Shown: one piece after another, positions 1-13,033 of the stretch | Layout: each line of letters begins with the position of its first letter | Numbering within the stretch: the stretch's first letter is position 1 | Program-made: the position numbers and the translations under genes | Assembly (NCBI GenBank): GCA_026027325.1 | Contig: JAMSLZ010000005.1 | Location: 2,108,001 to 2,172,000, forward strand | DNA: 64,000 bases | Origin: Actinomucor elegans | Taxonomy: Eukaryota; Mucoromycota; Mucoromycetes; Mucorales; Mucoraceae | Direction of reading: 5' to 3' | The notes under the pieces: model-generated | Database searches by the model: none | What the model was told of the DNA's origin: nothing | What the model saw: only the letters and a program-made list of their open reading frames with translations

Positions 1-1484
1 AGAACAATTTCGGTGAAGCTGCTTATGATGTGAGTGCTGCTGCTGGCGAATCTTATATTTGTGAAATGCTTCATAAAGCAGGCAAGTCTTGGTGGCAAAT
101 GCAGCATAATGCAATTGAAGGTAGATGCATGTTCTCTTTGTATATATTTGTATACTAAGCTCGAGTATTTAGGCACCGCGTCAGTGTCATCGCCTTCACA
201 TTATAACCTTCTAGACTTTCATGTTACAGTTATGGTAGTTATACATGAAAATGAACGATCATCGTCCCTTTTGGGACTCTCTAAGCCTCAGTTTAGCGCT
301 GCATCCCTGACTAAACATGACATCCGCGGCTCTTGGTCCCTTTCTCCTTCTGGCAGACCAAGCACCAAAGAGCAAGTTCAATTACCCATCAATACCAGTA
401 CCAATACCTCTGATTGGTTCTGGCTTACAGACTGGCAAATCGATTACAGTGATCCTAGAATCGATCCAACTTCAGGATGGCAATACGCGCGTTCATTTGA
501 TGATGCGGATGATCTATGGACTCCAGTTACTCCTACCAGCGGCTATGGTTGGGTAAGACGTCGTATTTGGGTTCGTGTCATGAAACGTAGAATGGACTTA
601 GCGAAAGGAAGCCATATCGGCTCTCAATCTATCAGTGAAGAAGAAGATTACCTATGCGAGGCAGAAGATATTGTCCAGAATTCCAAATTGGACCCTGCAG
701 TGGCTGCTGTTGAAGAACCTTCAATTCAGCAATTAACTTTGGAATTACGCGCTCTAGAAGAAGCTGCTCAATTACTTCGTGCAGGTGTCAAGAGTAAGTC
801 ATTTTAATGTGTTGAACACAAGTAACTAACTTGCATGTAGACGATGGAAATCAATTCAGAATACATCAAGCCAATATGTTAATTACCTCTTATACTTCTC
901 AGATTGACACACTCAATCTACAAATTACCCAACTTGCACATACAGTATCAACTCCCATTGCGCCTTTACCTTCACATCATATTCCAGAGCTAGCTCGAGA
1001 ACTTGGATTTAATGATAGACAGCAGCAGCCTGTTGCTGATCTCGATTCAAATCCATGGTCTCGTGATACGACTATTATTTCATCTGCCCAGGACTGGCAA
1101 AGTACAGCGATAACTAATGTCCTAGATACCAGTTTCAACAATGTTGATCTGATTGGCCATGGTATGGACCAAGTGGAACCAGCCACTATGGGGGAACAAG
1201 AGGAGCAATCGAGAGCGCCCAAACAATATGTTTGGGAATCTGATATGGACGTCAAGGAGTGTAGAGGATGTGGAACAAGATTTGGTTTCTTAGTGAGAAG
1301 ACACCATTGTCGCTGCTGTGGTCTAATCCACTGTAATCGATGTTCCATGTCTCGCGCTTCTCTTAATCCCACTCAGATATTACAAGATCCAAATGGACCT
1401 TTTGAATCTCTTGAGGTTTTAGCATCACATCATCAAAGAGTTTGTGACACTTGCTATGCTAAATTAGGTGGTATTCCCCCTTGA
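1..1484 (+). CDS. DysF and FYVE domain protein, 5' end outside window
   Basis: Exons <3-120, 173-793 and 841-1484 join in frame into about 460 visible residues; the start codon lies upstream of the window. Introns at 121-172 and 794-840 have GT-AG ends and CTAAG/CTAAC branch sites. The middle part carries a dysferlin/peroxin-type (DysF) region: an HENER motif followed by a Trp/Asp-rich segment (WFWLTDWQIDYSD, SGWQYARSFDD) and RRRIWVR. The C-terminus is a canonical FYVE zinc finger: WESDMD, then CxxC, then RRHHCRCCG and CDTCYAKLG. By family knowledge FYVE binds phosphatidylinositol 3-phosphate on endosomal or autophagic membranes, and DysF domains occur in peroxins and membrane-remodelling proteins. 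A membrane-trafficking role is inferred. The family assignment is firm; the exact orthologue is not. Confidence 0.85.
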
Positions 1485-1639
1485 AACTCTCCTTAAGCCT
1501 TTCTCTAATAAATTATGTATACCAGTTTGAACTCATTGTTCATTATCAAATAGCTTATTCGTGACTGTTACATCCAGTAACCATATTGTTGTATACATAT
1601 TTTTCATTTTTTTACTCCATTTCTTTATTCCAAACGAAA

Positions 1640-2270
1640 ATGTCTGATAAATCAATAGAAGATGCCATCTACAACCTGATGGTCGACGACGAGACCGGTG
1701 ATTTACAGCCCAAAGTAGACAAGGTACATTCTTTATATTGTAGTTCAAGCATATAAACTTATATGTTTTTATAGATTCTCAAAGATATCTTCGAGAACTT
1801 TGACAAAGTATATCATATAAACTTAACACTAGCTTGCTCAAGCAAGAAATCACTTACAATATTGTTTGTAGGATAAGGACGGTAAATGGAATTTGAAAGA
1901 AATTCAAGATTTTGCTACAGCTACAAACGGTCGCCCTGTAATGTATTCATTCCTGTTTACAGCCAACAAGAGTCACTCATATATATACGGCATAACTATA
2001 GTTTGAAGATTCAGTCATTGAGGAGATCATTGAGTCCTTTGAAGTCGATAAGGAGAACAACTTGATGTTTTCAGGCTTCTATCAAATGTATTATATGCAA
2101 ACCATTTCAGATCCAGAGGAAACTTTGAAGGATTTCAAAAAACGTAGGTTCTTTGAATACTTAAATGCAACTATGTATCTAACTCTTGAAATACAATAGA
2201 TGGTTACGATGATAATTTAGATATTGTAGCTTCTCGCACCGAGGGAAAGGAAGAAGCAGTGAACAAATAA
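1640..2270 (+). CDS. small EF-hand calcium-binding protein (131 aa)
   Basis: Five exons (1640-1723, 1775-1807, 1872-1937, 2002-2143, 2200-2270) join into 132 codons with all phases consistent. The start ATG follows an AAA context, and the last codons read EEAVNK then TAA. One clear EF-hand loop spans the exon 2/3 junction (DKDKDGKWNLKE: acidic residues at loop positions 1, 3 and 5, Gly at 6, Glu at 12). A second helix-loop-helix (FEVDKENNLMFSGF) is degenerate and may not bind calcium. There is no signal peptide or membrane segment. The length suits a soluble calmodulin-like sensor. It lies 155 bp downstream of the DysF-FYVE gene on the same strand. No orthologue recognised. Confidence 0.75.
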
Positions 2271-3569
2271 ACGAAATTTACTGTCTAACAATATAAAGCC
2301 AAGAGGTTCGCTTACATCGTCTTTTTAGCGAGATTAAAGGACTTATATTGTACATAGGTTTGATTGGCCTGCCGGAATTCAGTGCGGATGATGAATTTCT
2401 GTTCAAATAAAAACCTTTCTCTAATTGCTGTTTAGATTCCGTTGTATGCTTAACAAATTCAATTGTGCGCTGAAATGGTATGAATATCATGTTAAGTTGT
2501 TTAATTTTCTTACATGACTTGTATCATTCATCTGTCTATGAATTGTATTACTAAATAATCGACTTTGCCTTTCACCTTTACCTGATAAAACACCGAAATC
2601 ATTGGAGATATATCAGGCTACGCTATTTTATGAGTTATTATCTTTTAATGGTGCACATATACACATGTTAAAGTTGGATCTAGGATACACATGTACAAAT
2701 CAGGAACCTTCAGTATTCATGAAGTCGCTGAACATGCTTGAAATCCTCATCCTTGAGCAGAAACCTAGAAATTCAATATAAGAATACAGACTCGTCCTTT
2801 CATCTCAACTTTCTTTTTTTTTTTTTTTACTTTTGATTGACTTGGCCTAGCATTACTTAAACTAACATTCTTTAAGCACCATAAATACTATATGTTTATT
2901 AGATATAGCAATGATAGTTATCATACATACTGTATAGGTATATCCATGCACTTGATAAACTTGATTATTACCTGGCATAATATATATTCTATCCAAGACG
3001 CATCGATTTATTTAAAAAGACGGCAATATGTATCACTGAATGTTCTTCTATGGATAACTTGCTTGATTGCTATAATATTCAATGATGGCTTACGAGGGCT
3101 TTTAATACATGGAAAACTAAATTCGGTTAGCGTACAGACGTGCAAAGAAAGCCTTGTTCTGAGGCTCCTTCACTGACCACATATGAGGATAAGTATAGTG
3201 TTTTAATAGAATACGTACATAATTTGATAATGAAGTAAATGGAATAAAAAGCATATTATATTTTGTAAAGGACCTTGGAAATATCTTTAATTTCTATACT
3301 ATTGTTATAATATCTGGTTTTGGGAACAAAACCTGTATTTCTTTACATTGCAAAACATCCAAATACGTCTTCTGATGTATGTATTATAAGTAAATTCCTT
3401 TAAAAAGAGTAGATTTTGCTAAAAGATATAGAAAGTGAGCAAGAGCATCTAAAATTTAAGCTCATCTTTAAAAAAATGAGAGTTTATAAGCAAACCCGCT
3501 AAACGATTTGCGAGCTACAATAAAAGGGAATATACTTCCGTTTTTTGCTTTTAGCCCTTTTTTCCCTAC
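2271..3569. other. intergenic, no gene seen
   Basis: AT-rich spacer between the EF-hand gene and uba3. It has a poly-T run at about 2815-2829. A 94-codon open frame at 2892-3176 (+) has no recognisable domain, an atypical hydrophobic/Tyr-rich composition and no splice context, and I do not consider it a gene. Confidence 0.6.
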
Positions 3570-5299
3570 ATGGAATCTCGTTGTATAAAAAGACAAGAAC
3601 AATCAATGACAATTCCAGATTCAAAGAGACAAAGAACTTCTTCTCACTCTAGCAACGAAGGTATATTCGTTTAAACAACTACGCGCTTTTCTCAAATCGT
3701 ACTGAAAAAAAAAACATTATGTAGAAAATACAGATATGGCTACACCTTCTTCTACTATGGATAAATCTGACGTGGATATGACTGAAATTGATGAAGAAGA
3801 TTCTGGAGCAAACTTTGAGGCAGGTGTGATAGGCTTACTTGATTCACCCAAAGTAAGAACCAATAACTCAGTATCACTACTATAGACTGAATAGACTATT
3901 TAGATCACGAAAGCTCTTGAGGATTGTAAAGTCCTAGTTATCGGTGCTGGTGGTTTGGGCTGTGAAATCCTTAAAAACCTTGCGTTGACTGGATTCAAAC
4001 AGTTACATGTTATTGATATGGATACGATTGACCTAAGCAATCTTAACCGTCAGTTTTTATTCAGGTAATAAATTCACGACCCATCCATGATTGGAACTAA
4101 TGAGCATACGTGCATCATAGAAAGAAGGATATAGGAAAATCAAAAGCCATCGTTGCTGCTACTTTTGTCATGAGTAGAGTACCTGGAGTTGAGGTTACAC
4201 CGTAAGCGATGTCTCTGACAATTAATACATGCAATTGACTTGGCTGAATAGATACTTTGGGAAAATTCAAGATAAAGACGAAGAATACTACCGACAATTC
4301 CAATTGGTTATTTGCGGGTTAGATTCTGTGGAGGCAAGGAGATGGATCAATGCAAAACTAGTAGATATGGTGGAAGACGGTGATATGCAAAGTTGGAAAC
4401 CTTTAATTGATGGTGGTACTGAAGGATTCAAAGGTCAAGCCCGTGTTATTCTGCCTACCATGAGTTCATGCTATGAATGCTCATTAGATATGTTCAACAA
4501 GCCTACCACCTTCCCTATCTGTACAATTGCCAACACACCTCGTTTGCCTGAGCACTGTATTGAGTGGGCTTCAGTCTTGGAATGGCCTCGAGTATGGGGC
4601 GATAAAAAATATGACACCGACAATCCAGAGCATATCGCTTGGATGTATGAACAGGCTGATATTAGAGCAAAAAAGTTTAATATCACCGGTGTTACTTATT
4701 CTTTGACTCAAGGCGTTGTTAAAAACATCATTCCTGCAATAGCATCGACTAACGCAGTGATAGCAGGTAAAGTTATATATAAGTCTGATCATTTAGTATA
4801 CTCAATCTACATCACTATGTAGCTTCTTGCTGCAACGAAGCCTTCAAATTAGCAACAGGTGTTGCTCCGTATCTAAACAACTATATGATGTATACAGGAA
4901 ACGCAGGTGTTTATACGTACACATTTGAGCATCAAAAGAAACCAGAATGTCCTGTTTGCGGATCAGAATCTACAACTGCTGAATTAAATCCTGATATGAC
5001 TGTTCAAGAGCTAATTGAATGGTTGGCGGAGAAACCAGAAGCGTAAGTAATTCATTATATATTTAACTATGTCTAACTCATTAATATGATTTGCTTCCAC
5101 CCTTAGTCAGTTGAAAAGGCCAAGCTTACGTACAGCTACTACATCCTTGTATATGCAAGCACCAAAGGCACTGGAAGAAGCTACGAGACCCAACTTGGAG
5201 AAACGCATTAGTGAATTGATCGATGATGGAGAATATATCACAGTGACAGATGCTGCTTTACCCGTCAGTCTTCAGTTGAAAGTTAAATGGATTCAATAA
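3570..5299 (+). CDS. uba3: NEDD8-activating enzyme E1 catalytic subunit Uba3
   Basis: Seven exons (3570-3660, 3725-3852, 3904-4064, 4121-4201, 4252-4766, 4823-5042, 5107-5299) give 462 residues. The adenylation domain has the nucleotide-binding motif [10 protein letters not shown] near residue 86 and the acidic/Arg motif [10 protein letters not shown]. The catalytic cysteine lies near residue 244 in [16 protein letters not shown], matching the Uba3 active site. PECPVCGSE supplies zinc cysteines. The C-terminal exon ([16 protein letters not shown]) matches the ubiquitin-fold E2-binding domain. By family knowledge Uba3 pairs with Ula1/APP-BP1, adenylates NEDD8 and passes it to Ubc12, which modifies cullins. 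Length fits human UBA3 (463 aa). The enzyme looks complete. A SENP8-like NEDD8 protease lies at 43.6 kb in the same window. Confidence 0.95.
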
Positions 5300-5449
5300 T
5301 AAATCTCGTTGCTATGCATAATTGAATATCCGCTGCTGGTTGCTATGACAAAGCAGTCCTTTTTTTAAGCCACACGTTTTGCATTTTGATGCTTTGATCG
5401 TCTTTTCGTTTGTTTGACCCAAGTAGAGATCTAACAACTTCAATTCAAT

Positions 5450-8099
5450 ATGCCTGGGTTTGTTTTAGAAGAGCCTTTTCCGCTTGCACGATTCTATAAT
5501 ACTGTCGGTGAAGCTGATAGCAAACACTTTGTCGTGGGCCTTAATTCTTTGGAATCAACTTTAAATAACGACTCGACCGAACGTCTGGACGATGCAGATT
5601 TTGTAGCAATTACTGTTCAAGGCGAAGGCTTCAAGATTTACAACGTAAATACCCTTTCTTCCGAAACTTTCGAAAATGTAGACAAAATCCCGAGTATTAA
5701 CGTTCCTTGATTATAGACAAATGATCAAAAGTGCACCAAGTCTTGGATCACACCACCTGGTATTGCTTTTGTTGGACCAGCTACTCATATCGATGGCGGT
5801 CGCGATTCTGATGCAGTCGACTATACATACGCTATCGTTGCTTCGGGTCCTGATGTAGCAAAGGCTGAAGAACGCAAAACTGTTTGGCTATGGAAGAACA
5901 CCAAGAACGGTGATAATGAAGAAATTGACAAAACTGTCAAACACGTAAGTTTTGTTTGGTTTCGTGCGAATAAGAACTAACATTGACTTACTTGAATTAG
6001 TTTGACGAGCATATCAATTCTATTCATATCTCTCCAGCATTACATTCACATGTTATTATTGTTAGCGAAAGTGGATCTATCGAATTGGCCACTAAAGATT
6101 TGGATCGTTTAACAGCCAAGCAAAAAGCACAAAAGAGTGGTAAAGTAATCTGGTCTACAGTCTTTGTCACTTCGAATGCACATACCCGCCCTTGTTGCAT
6201 TCCTTCTTCTATGGTGCCTTCTATGTCCACTATCGTAGTTACTATCAGCAATATCGCTGGATCTGACGTTTACACCATTAAACTCAACTATATCAATGTC
6301 GAACGTAGAAGCATTGATGTATTAACAAGTATTGATATTAAGTTGACTGAAAAACCTGTCGCCTTTACCTTGGATCCTACAGATGGCCGCTTAACCATCT
6401 TGGGTGCAACTGGTACTTGGACTGTCTGGCGTATGCAGCTAAAGCACAGTTCTTCAAAGAAGATATCTGGTTCGTTATCAGAACACTTGTCTATTCAACT
6501 GAACGGCTATCGTTTCCAAGATGAAGTTTTCGGTAACATTGCTGCTGTTGCACCTTTATCCGATAGCTACGTTGCCATGGTAGCACCTCGTACAGCCAAA
6601 AAGACTGGGGAAGTGGAACATGTCATTAGCGTATGGGATGTCAAGTATGGTACTCTTCAAGCTGAGCAATTGATCAAGATGACTGAAAAGAATACATTCA
6701 ACAAGAACACCTGTGTCTACAGCATTGCAGTTTTACCCAACTCTCATCTAGCTGTTACTGTATCATCTATTGCTGCAAAAGCCGTTACCAAGAACATCAA
6801 ATCCGCAAAGAAGATGACTGATACTCATTCCGTCGTTATGCTGTGTCCTTACTACAGTGAACCTGTTTCCTTGATGGCAGCTATGGGAAAAATGAAGCAA
6901 ACTGTCGAGTTTATGGGCATTAACAACGATATTAGCTCTGATGAGAACATTGGCTACTCACGTAGTGGTAGAGAAACTGTTAGCCGTGATTTGGTTTTCC
7001 ATCCTGATGAAGATTCTGAAGTAGTATATGATAAATGGGTATCAAGACTAGAAAAGTACCAGAAGCAAGAAACAAATGCACTTGCCAAGTTGATGGACAC
7101 AAATATTACTCAAGAAGAATTCACCAAAGTTTTCTTTGCACATGCTAATATTACAGTAAAAACAACTACTGAGGATGCTCATATGGACGAAGCTTCTATT
7201 GATATATTTGCCGCCAAGACTGAAGAATACCGTCATACTATGGAGACGAAATACACCAACTCTAAAAAGGCCGATATGGAACTATCACAGTTCTTCATCT
7301 CCAATGTAATTAACAAATGCTTCCAGCAAGGAAATGACGAGTTCTGGCCTGTTGATGTTATTCTCTTTTTAATGTCAAGATCGATTCTTCGCAGCAATTA
7401 CTCTGACAAAGGCATTATTAGTTCATTATTAGAAAGAAAGAGTGGGCTCTTGTGCCTGTTGTTTTGGAGAAGGTGCAAGATATTCCTGAAAATGATTTGG
7501 TAACTCTGATTAAAGCATTGGTGGCTTTATATGATGAAGAGGATTGGAAGACTCGATTCAGTGCCTATTTGAAGATGGTAGTTGATGCGCCTAGAAATGA
7601 TATCTTTATGCAACAATCACTTAAGCGTATCAATGCAACTGAACTGCCTATTATCCTCAATACAATTGTCAGTTGGTTAAAGGACAAATCTTCTAACCTT
7701 AGCAGACGTAGCAATGTAAGTTTCATGTTAGATAATAGATGAAAACAAAAAAAAGTAGATTTTGACTCGGCCCTATAGATTGTCGATTTTGCCAATAGTA
7801 TTTTGGATATTCATTTCCCTACAATCATTTTGGAGCCTACACTTCAATTAACTGCTTCCACATTACGAGAATTAATTGCAAGCGAAATTGAAGTGATCGA
7901 TGATTTGGAGCAATTGAGAAATATCTTGGGTGCATATGATCGCAAGAACAAGCACGCCACAGCCAAACGTATCGAGCGTCAATTAAAGGATACAGATGCG
8001 CCCGTTGATGAATTGACAAAGTTCCGTCAAAAGAATAAGGGTAAATTCGGTGGTGAGCAAGGTATACCCGTCTATAGAGTGGAGGTATTCAGATTTTAA
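5450..8099 (+). CDS. Nol11-like nucleolar WD40 protein, with an apparent 1-nt frame break
   Basis: Exons 5450-5644, 5717-5944, 6001-7715 and 7779-8099. The protein has a WD40-like N-terminal half (for example VISVWDVKYGTLQAEQL, close to the human NOL11 segment LSVWNIKFQTLQ) and a helical C-terminal half ending IPVYRVEVFRF, the position of NOL11's Leu/Phe-rich tail. Nol11 is a t-UTP/SSU-processome component needed for pre-18S rRNA transcription and processing. The upstream frame (after SSLLERK) stops at 7503, while the homologous continuation EWALVPVVLEKVQDIP is in the next frame, opening at 7422. One missing base near 7437-7442 would restore about 819 residues. No intron with usable sites fits there. 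This is either a sequencing/assembly indel or a recent inactivating frameshift; see findings. Confidence 0.8.
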
Positions 8100-10163
8100 T
8101 AAAATAGAGCTTAAAAATCAACTTTATGTATTGATATTTGAGTTGTGTCAATTATTATTACCCTGTTTCTGTATGAATTATTTCTTTTACATATGCACTA
8201 TCAAAATGTTCAGCAGATCTTTCTTTCTTCGCATCATTTCTAGCGTCACCTCCTTATAGTTAGACAGGACGCTGTTATCAGCAGTACATTAACCAAAATG
8301 CATGGTTAAAATGACTAAGTTAAACATTGACAATCATGAAAGGAATAAAATCTGTAGATCGCGAGAAAATGCAAATAATTGCTTTAATTCAGAATGTTAT
8401 AAAGAATATGTAATAACGTTATAAGAATACAATTAAAATCCTTCTACTGGTTTATTGTATAGAAAGGTAAAAGATAATTCTTCGTTAACTGAACTTCTTT
8501 TGTGTTGTAAAATCGAGCTCTATATATATTATTATCGAGTATATAATTAGTAACATACAAAGGTCTTAGATGCAGAATTATATTGTTTGTAGAACTATTG
8601 TTGAGATGTATCTGTTAATAGATTACATTATGATTATGTTTTAAGACCGTACTTATGTTATTATGTGCGAAGTCTGGTTCAGCACACAGAGTACTAGTGT
8701 TCAAATCCGTTCCTGTCGTCTTATAATATATCAGTCCTTAAATATGAAATGATAAAAGAGTCATGAATAGATTTGTTCATGATTCGATAATAACAGTAAC
8801 AGTATATTTAAAGGGCAGTTTTAGCATTTTATCAATGTCTAAGTATCGCTGCTACAACATCAGTTGCCGAAGGCCCAGGCTCATTTATTATGTTACTGGA
8901 GCTTCCCAGTTGGAATAACGCTCAAAGATGCTCTAATTGAGAGATCAGTCACGTGATTAAAAATAACTTTTTTATTAGGACTTATTATATTTTGTAAATT
9001 CAATCTCAGCAGAAAGTTAGTAAATGGCTTTGTAGTGCGGGCTCGCCTGTCACGAAGAGTCTGTGCTTTCGAGTCACCGATTAGGTGTCTTAAATGGTAA
9101 TTGATGTAACGTTGATTACCGCTTAAATGATGATTTACGTTATCCCTGGCTGAATGGTGTGGCCTCTTCGGACGCTACTACCGTTGTTGAAAAGCTATGT
9201 ACACATTATGATATCTGAATTTTTTTTTTTATATCAGTACCAGATAAAAGATACAGAATATAACATTGTTGCAATTTTATTATACTTTTGTCGTGTGCCG
9301 AGATTTATGTTTTATAGCCGATTCCAATAAATGTGTACAAATGATTATATATGAGATAAAGGATACTCTTTATTATTCTAAGATGATACATTTGATATCT
9401 ATACTAATTAAAAAAGTTGCACACAAAGACCGTATGTACCTGACACTTTCTTATAGCTTCCAATCATGTCAATCTAATAAACTGGATCCTTACTTTTCTA
9501 TATAACATGAACTTGTATAATTATGTGTACCAATTTAGGACCCTTATTATATACTTTTTTTTATACAATTCATATTCATTAACTTCTTATAATTGAAGCA
9601 TAACTTAGTAACTTGTTCATATTTGATATTAATAATAATACCAGTCAACTATACGCTTTAATTATATCTATCTACATCTATTATTTTGCCTTTTTCCTAA
9701 TTGAATGACTTGTAAACTTGGTACTTGTTATAAAACATAGGCTCTGTATCTTGTTCCTTTGATTTAAACTTATTTATAAATCAGCTATCCTTAATTATCA
9801 TTACTAGATTTAACAACCTGTAATTGATTACAATTTGTCGCAATCTAAACGTCAATGTCTTGGCGCGCAAGCCCTTGATGGCTGGAAGAGCAACTGATGT
9901 CAAGAAAACATACTTCTTACGAAACATAATGAATAGCCATGCTTGAGAACATTAATATCCGATTTTCGAAGAAAGTGAAACTTTCTGTTTTTTTAACTGT
10001 AACTGTAATCTTAGACCGATTTTCGAAAAAAGTGAAACTTTCTGTTTTTTCAACTGTAACTGTAATTTTAGACCGATTTTCCACATATGATTAATTCAGG
10101 TAAATAAATAGCATTCGTGCTGGGCCTTGCTGTTTCCTCAATCTTCTTTATTTCAATAATAAA
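8100..10163. other. 2 kb intergenic region upstream of the fasciclin gene
   Basis: AT-rich and without a supported gene. A 79-codon frame at 9266-9505 (+) lacks domain or splice evidence. The region contains a CACGTG-type E-box (TCACGTGA near 8949) and several weak tRNA-like scraps that do not fold. The last 200 bp hold the duplicated 57-bp promoter block listed separately. Confidence 0.6.
9961..10074 (+). repeat. two tandem 57-bp units in the fasciclin-gene promoter
   Basis: Unit 1 is 9961-10017, unit 2 is 10018-10074, and a partial third start follows at 10075 (GATTTTCC). The units differ at only a few bases. Each contains GATTTTCGAA, the near-palindrome AAGTGAAACTTTC and two CTGTAA repeats. 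The array ends about 90 bp before the start ATG of the fasciclin gene at 10164, so it lies in the core or proximal promoter. A regulatory role is inferred from position only. Confidence 0.85.
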
Positions 10164-11353
10164 ATGCAACTCACTAAGCTTGTATCTCTTGTTCTTGCTG
10201 GTATCTCTGCTGCTTCTGCTCAAAGTTCTTCTCAAGCTGCGCCTACTGGCAATAGTTCTGCCACCATTTATGAGCTTTTGACTGCCCCAAACAATGCTTT
10301 AAATGTTAACAAGTTTACCGGTCTTCTTGCTTCTGATTCTGGTTACCAGTCTATCATTGACGTCTTAAACCAACCGGGTAATCTAACTTGCTTCATCCCA
10401 AACAATGCTATCATGACCAAACTTCAATTTGTCTATAAAGCGTATTGTATGAGACGTGGATTAGAAGCTGGCGAATATCCTCCTGCTAACTTTACTATTT
10501 CCAATCTTACTGCCATTGATGTTGTCTCTTACCATTGTGCTAACGAGAGTTTCCAGCTTAATCAGTTGCCTGCTACTATTAATGTCTTTCACTCCTTGCT
10601 TAACAAGACCGATGTTGACCTTCTTGGAACTGGTTTGCCTCTCTTGATTGAAAATAATGCCACTTATAGTGAATTCACAAATCAAACTTGGTTAGATGCC
10701 AACAGAGATTATCTTGAATTTGAAGTAGGCAATGGTGAATCGGATACAGACGTCCAATACAAGGATCTTGAAGCTTCAAATGGATGGGTCAATATCATTG
10801 ATTCAAGTATGCAATCTTTTCTTTTTAAGTACCTGTCATTATCTAACTTTTGCCTTTAGTTTTGGTACCTCCTATGAAGCCCACTCAAGTCATGTCTCAA
10901 GTGGATGAAACAGAAACTCTTTATAAAGCGCTCAAGAACTTTCCTGATGTAGCTGATACTTTAAACAATAGCACTAATGTAAGTACTAGATGACGATATT
11001 TAACTATAGTTCCATGTATTAAAATGTATTATTTCCAGTTCACTCTCTTTGCTCCCGATGACAAAGCTTTGAGAGACATAGACTTTAAAAATTTGAGTAA
11101 TGATACTATCAAGGCCTTTCTTCTTGATCATATTGTTCCAGGTGTTTATTACTCTACCAATATCACAGCCGAAACTGCTGCCAGCAAGAATAACTTTACA
11201 TTGACCTCTATAAGTGGCATTTCTTTACCTGTGTTCGTCAATGGCACTCGTATCACTTTGAATGACACTGCCCACGTTATCGATTCTAATGTTTTCTTCA
11301 ATAATGGTGTTATGCATGTCATTAACAAGATTCTTAATGGCACTTCTATGTAA
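10164..11353 (+). CDS. secreted fasciclin (FAS1) domain protein, 358 aa
   Basis: Exons 10164-10806, 10860-10978 and 11039-11353. The N-terminus (MQLTKLVSLVLAGISAASA) is a signal peptide with likely cleavage after ASA. Two FAS1 repeats follow, roughly residues 30-200 and 210-355. The second has the typical H1/H2 motifs TLFAPDDKAL and NNGVMHVINKIL; the first has LTCFIPNNAIM. Many Asn-X-Ser/Thr sites suggest N-glycosylation. No GPI tail or C-terminal membrane segment is seen, so it is probably secreted or wall-associated by other means. FAS1 proteins act in cell adhesion and matrix contacts. The promoter carries a 57-bp tandem duplication and there is a TTTATTTCAATAATAAA leader before the ATG. 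Confidence 0.9.
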
Positions 11354-13033
11354 ATATATTTTCAATATCAATCTCTTATAAGCACATCCTATCTCTATTA
11401 TTTATTTACCACATTTCTATTGTCTCATAAATAAATACCTAATGCGCTCTTGTAATCCTTTTTCAAGAATACAAGACCATATTAAACTAAAAATTCTGTA
11501 TTAGTCATTGGAAAGTTTTCGAAGTAAACTGTTTGGTTGGGGGAAAATGGTAAATCATGCAGCTGGTCTTGGCACGGCAAATCCTTTAAGGGACTCGTTA
11601 TATAAGTTTTTACATATTTTAGCTTACTTACATTCGTATCGTGTAGCAAAGTCGAAAAAAAAAGCTATCAGGCATAACATGTTCAGTATAGACTCACTAT
11701 CATCAATGAAATTGAAAGGTTAATGGAACACGATATTGAAATGGCTTTAGTAAGGAATTGGTAAGCGCCTATCCACAATTTGAGTTGGGTATAGAAATTT
11801 TGCTAGAGAGGTTGAGAACCAAGCAGCGCGAATATAAATGTTTTAACAACTGTAGCAATTCATTCTAACTAAGGATTACTTGTCTGACACAAGAAATGCA
11901 GGAGTTTATTCTCAAGAGTAATGTGTGCACAGGCTTTAGCAGAATCAAAGATTTCTAGCAGATGCATCAGCATACTTTAAATATGAAATACTAATCTAAT
12001 GCGAAATTTAGTCTAAAGCAACGCATATAAATGTTAGTGGTGATTTTTCACGGTACATTCATACAATTTACGTATAATCTTATTTAAATGGTATCTTGGC
12101 TCTACCAACAGTACAGTGAAATATCAGTTAAATTATTCTGATATTCAATCATATAATATTTACCATAACTCAAGCTATGAAATAAAGAACTCTTGGCATT
12201 TCTTTTTAAATCTATACAATAAAATACAGCATGTTCTGCGCGATTATATTCTTATTGCCTGTTTATTATTATTTTAGACATCCAAAGCTCTCAGTTAGCT
12301 TAATGCCAATCATCAATGAATAGTATGCTAATTACGGTTCAATTAGGTGCATTAATCAATTATAAGCATTTAATAGTCTTCACATATGATAGTATAACAG
12401 AATTGGAAGTAAGTGTAGACATGTGTAAAATAGCTTGATTTCTGAAAATTTAGTACAAGCTCTGCAGTTCTTGTTATCTTATGTTTTATAGAGTTTGAAA
12501 ATAGTATTTTCCAAATATAATTTCTTAATATTGTAGACGTCTTATATTTGCAGGTGGACACATATATATTTTTTATAATATATTGAATATTAGATATTTA
12601 AGTTAAAATTGTATTTTAAACATATTTACATATCTGCTATTTATCAAAGCTAACTCCATTCTTGGACGAAATAATAAATATGCTCAAAACTAGGATGAAA
12701 AACCAAATTCTACACAAACCTTATTAATGCATTATTATTGCTAAGGGTCATTTTACACTTACACTATCAAAATTTTCCTTTAAGAACCTTCAATAATACA
12801 TACTGCTCAACAGCCAATTTATATGGGACAAACAAAATAAAATAAAGATTGTTACAGTTTCGTACTTTATCAATAGTCCACTTAATATCAATGCTAGTGT
12901 CAGGTACACACAGATCTGTGCGTAATCTTTTAATTACGCTTTTATATAAATCTACACAAAAATATACATCTCTGCTCACGACACTAGAGGCACTTCTTAT
13001 GTAAGCAAAAAAATATTTTTAAGAAAAAATGAA
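11354..13033. other. intergenic; one dispersed-repeat copy
   Basis: No supported gene. Candidate frames at 11508-11723 (+), 12370-12561 (-) and 12767-12979 (-) are short, start at weak positions and show no domain. A diverged copy of the dispersed repeat lies near 11945-12025. The 3' end of this spacer contains the T-rich terminator of the tRNA gene. Confidence 0.55.
11945..12025 (+). repeat. dispersed repeat, diverged copy
   Basis: Aligns by eye to the family core (TAGATgCAg ... TTaAgcATG ... TaATCaGATGCGACATT): here CAGATGCATCAG, then TTTAAATATG, then TAATCTAATGCGAAATTTAG. Short and diverged. Confidence 0.5.

Noticed and set aside
2892..3176. 94-codon plus-strand frame
   Set aside because: No domain, no splice context, and composition typical of AT-rich spacer; probably chance.
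8640..8730. tRNA-like GTTCAAATCCG near 8700
   Set aside because: No cloverleaf forms: T-stem and acceptor stem do not pair and no D-arm or anticodon arm is found.
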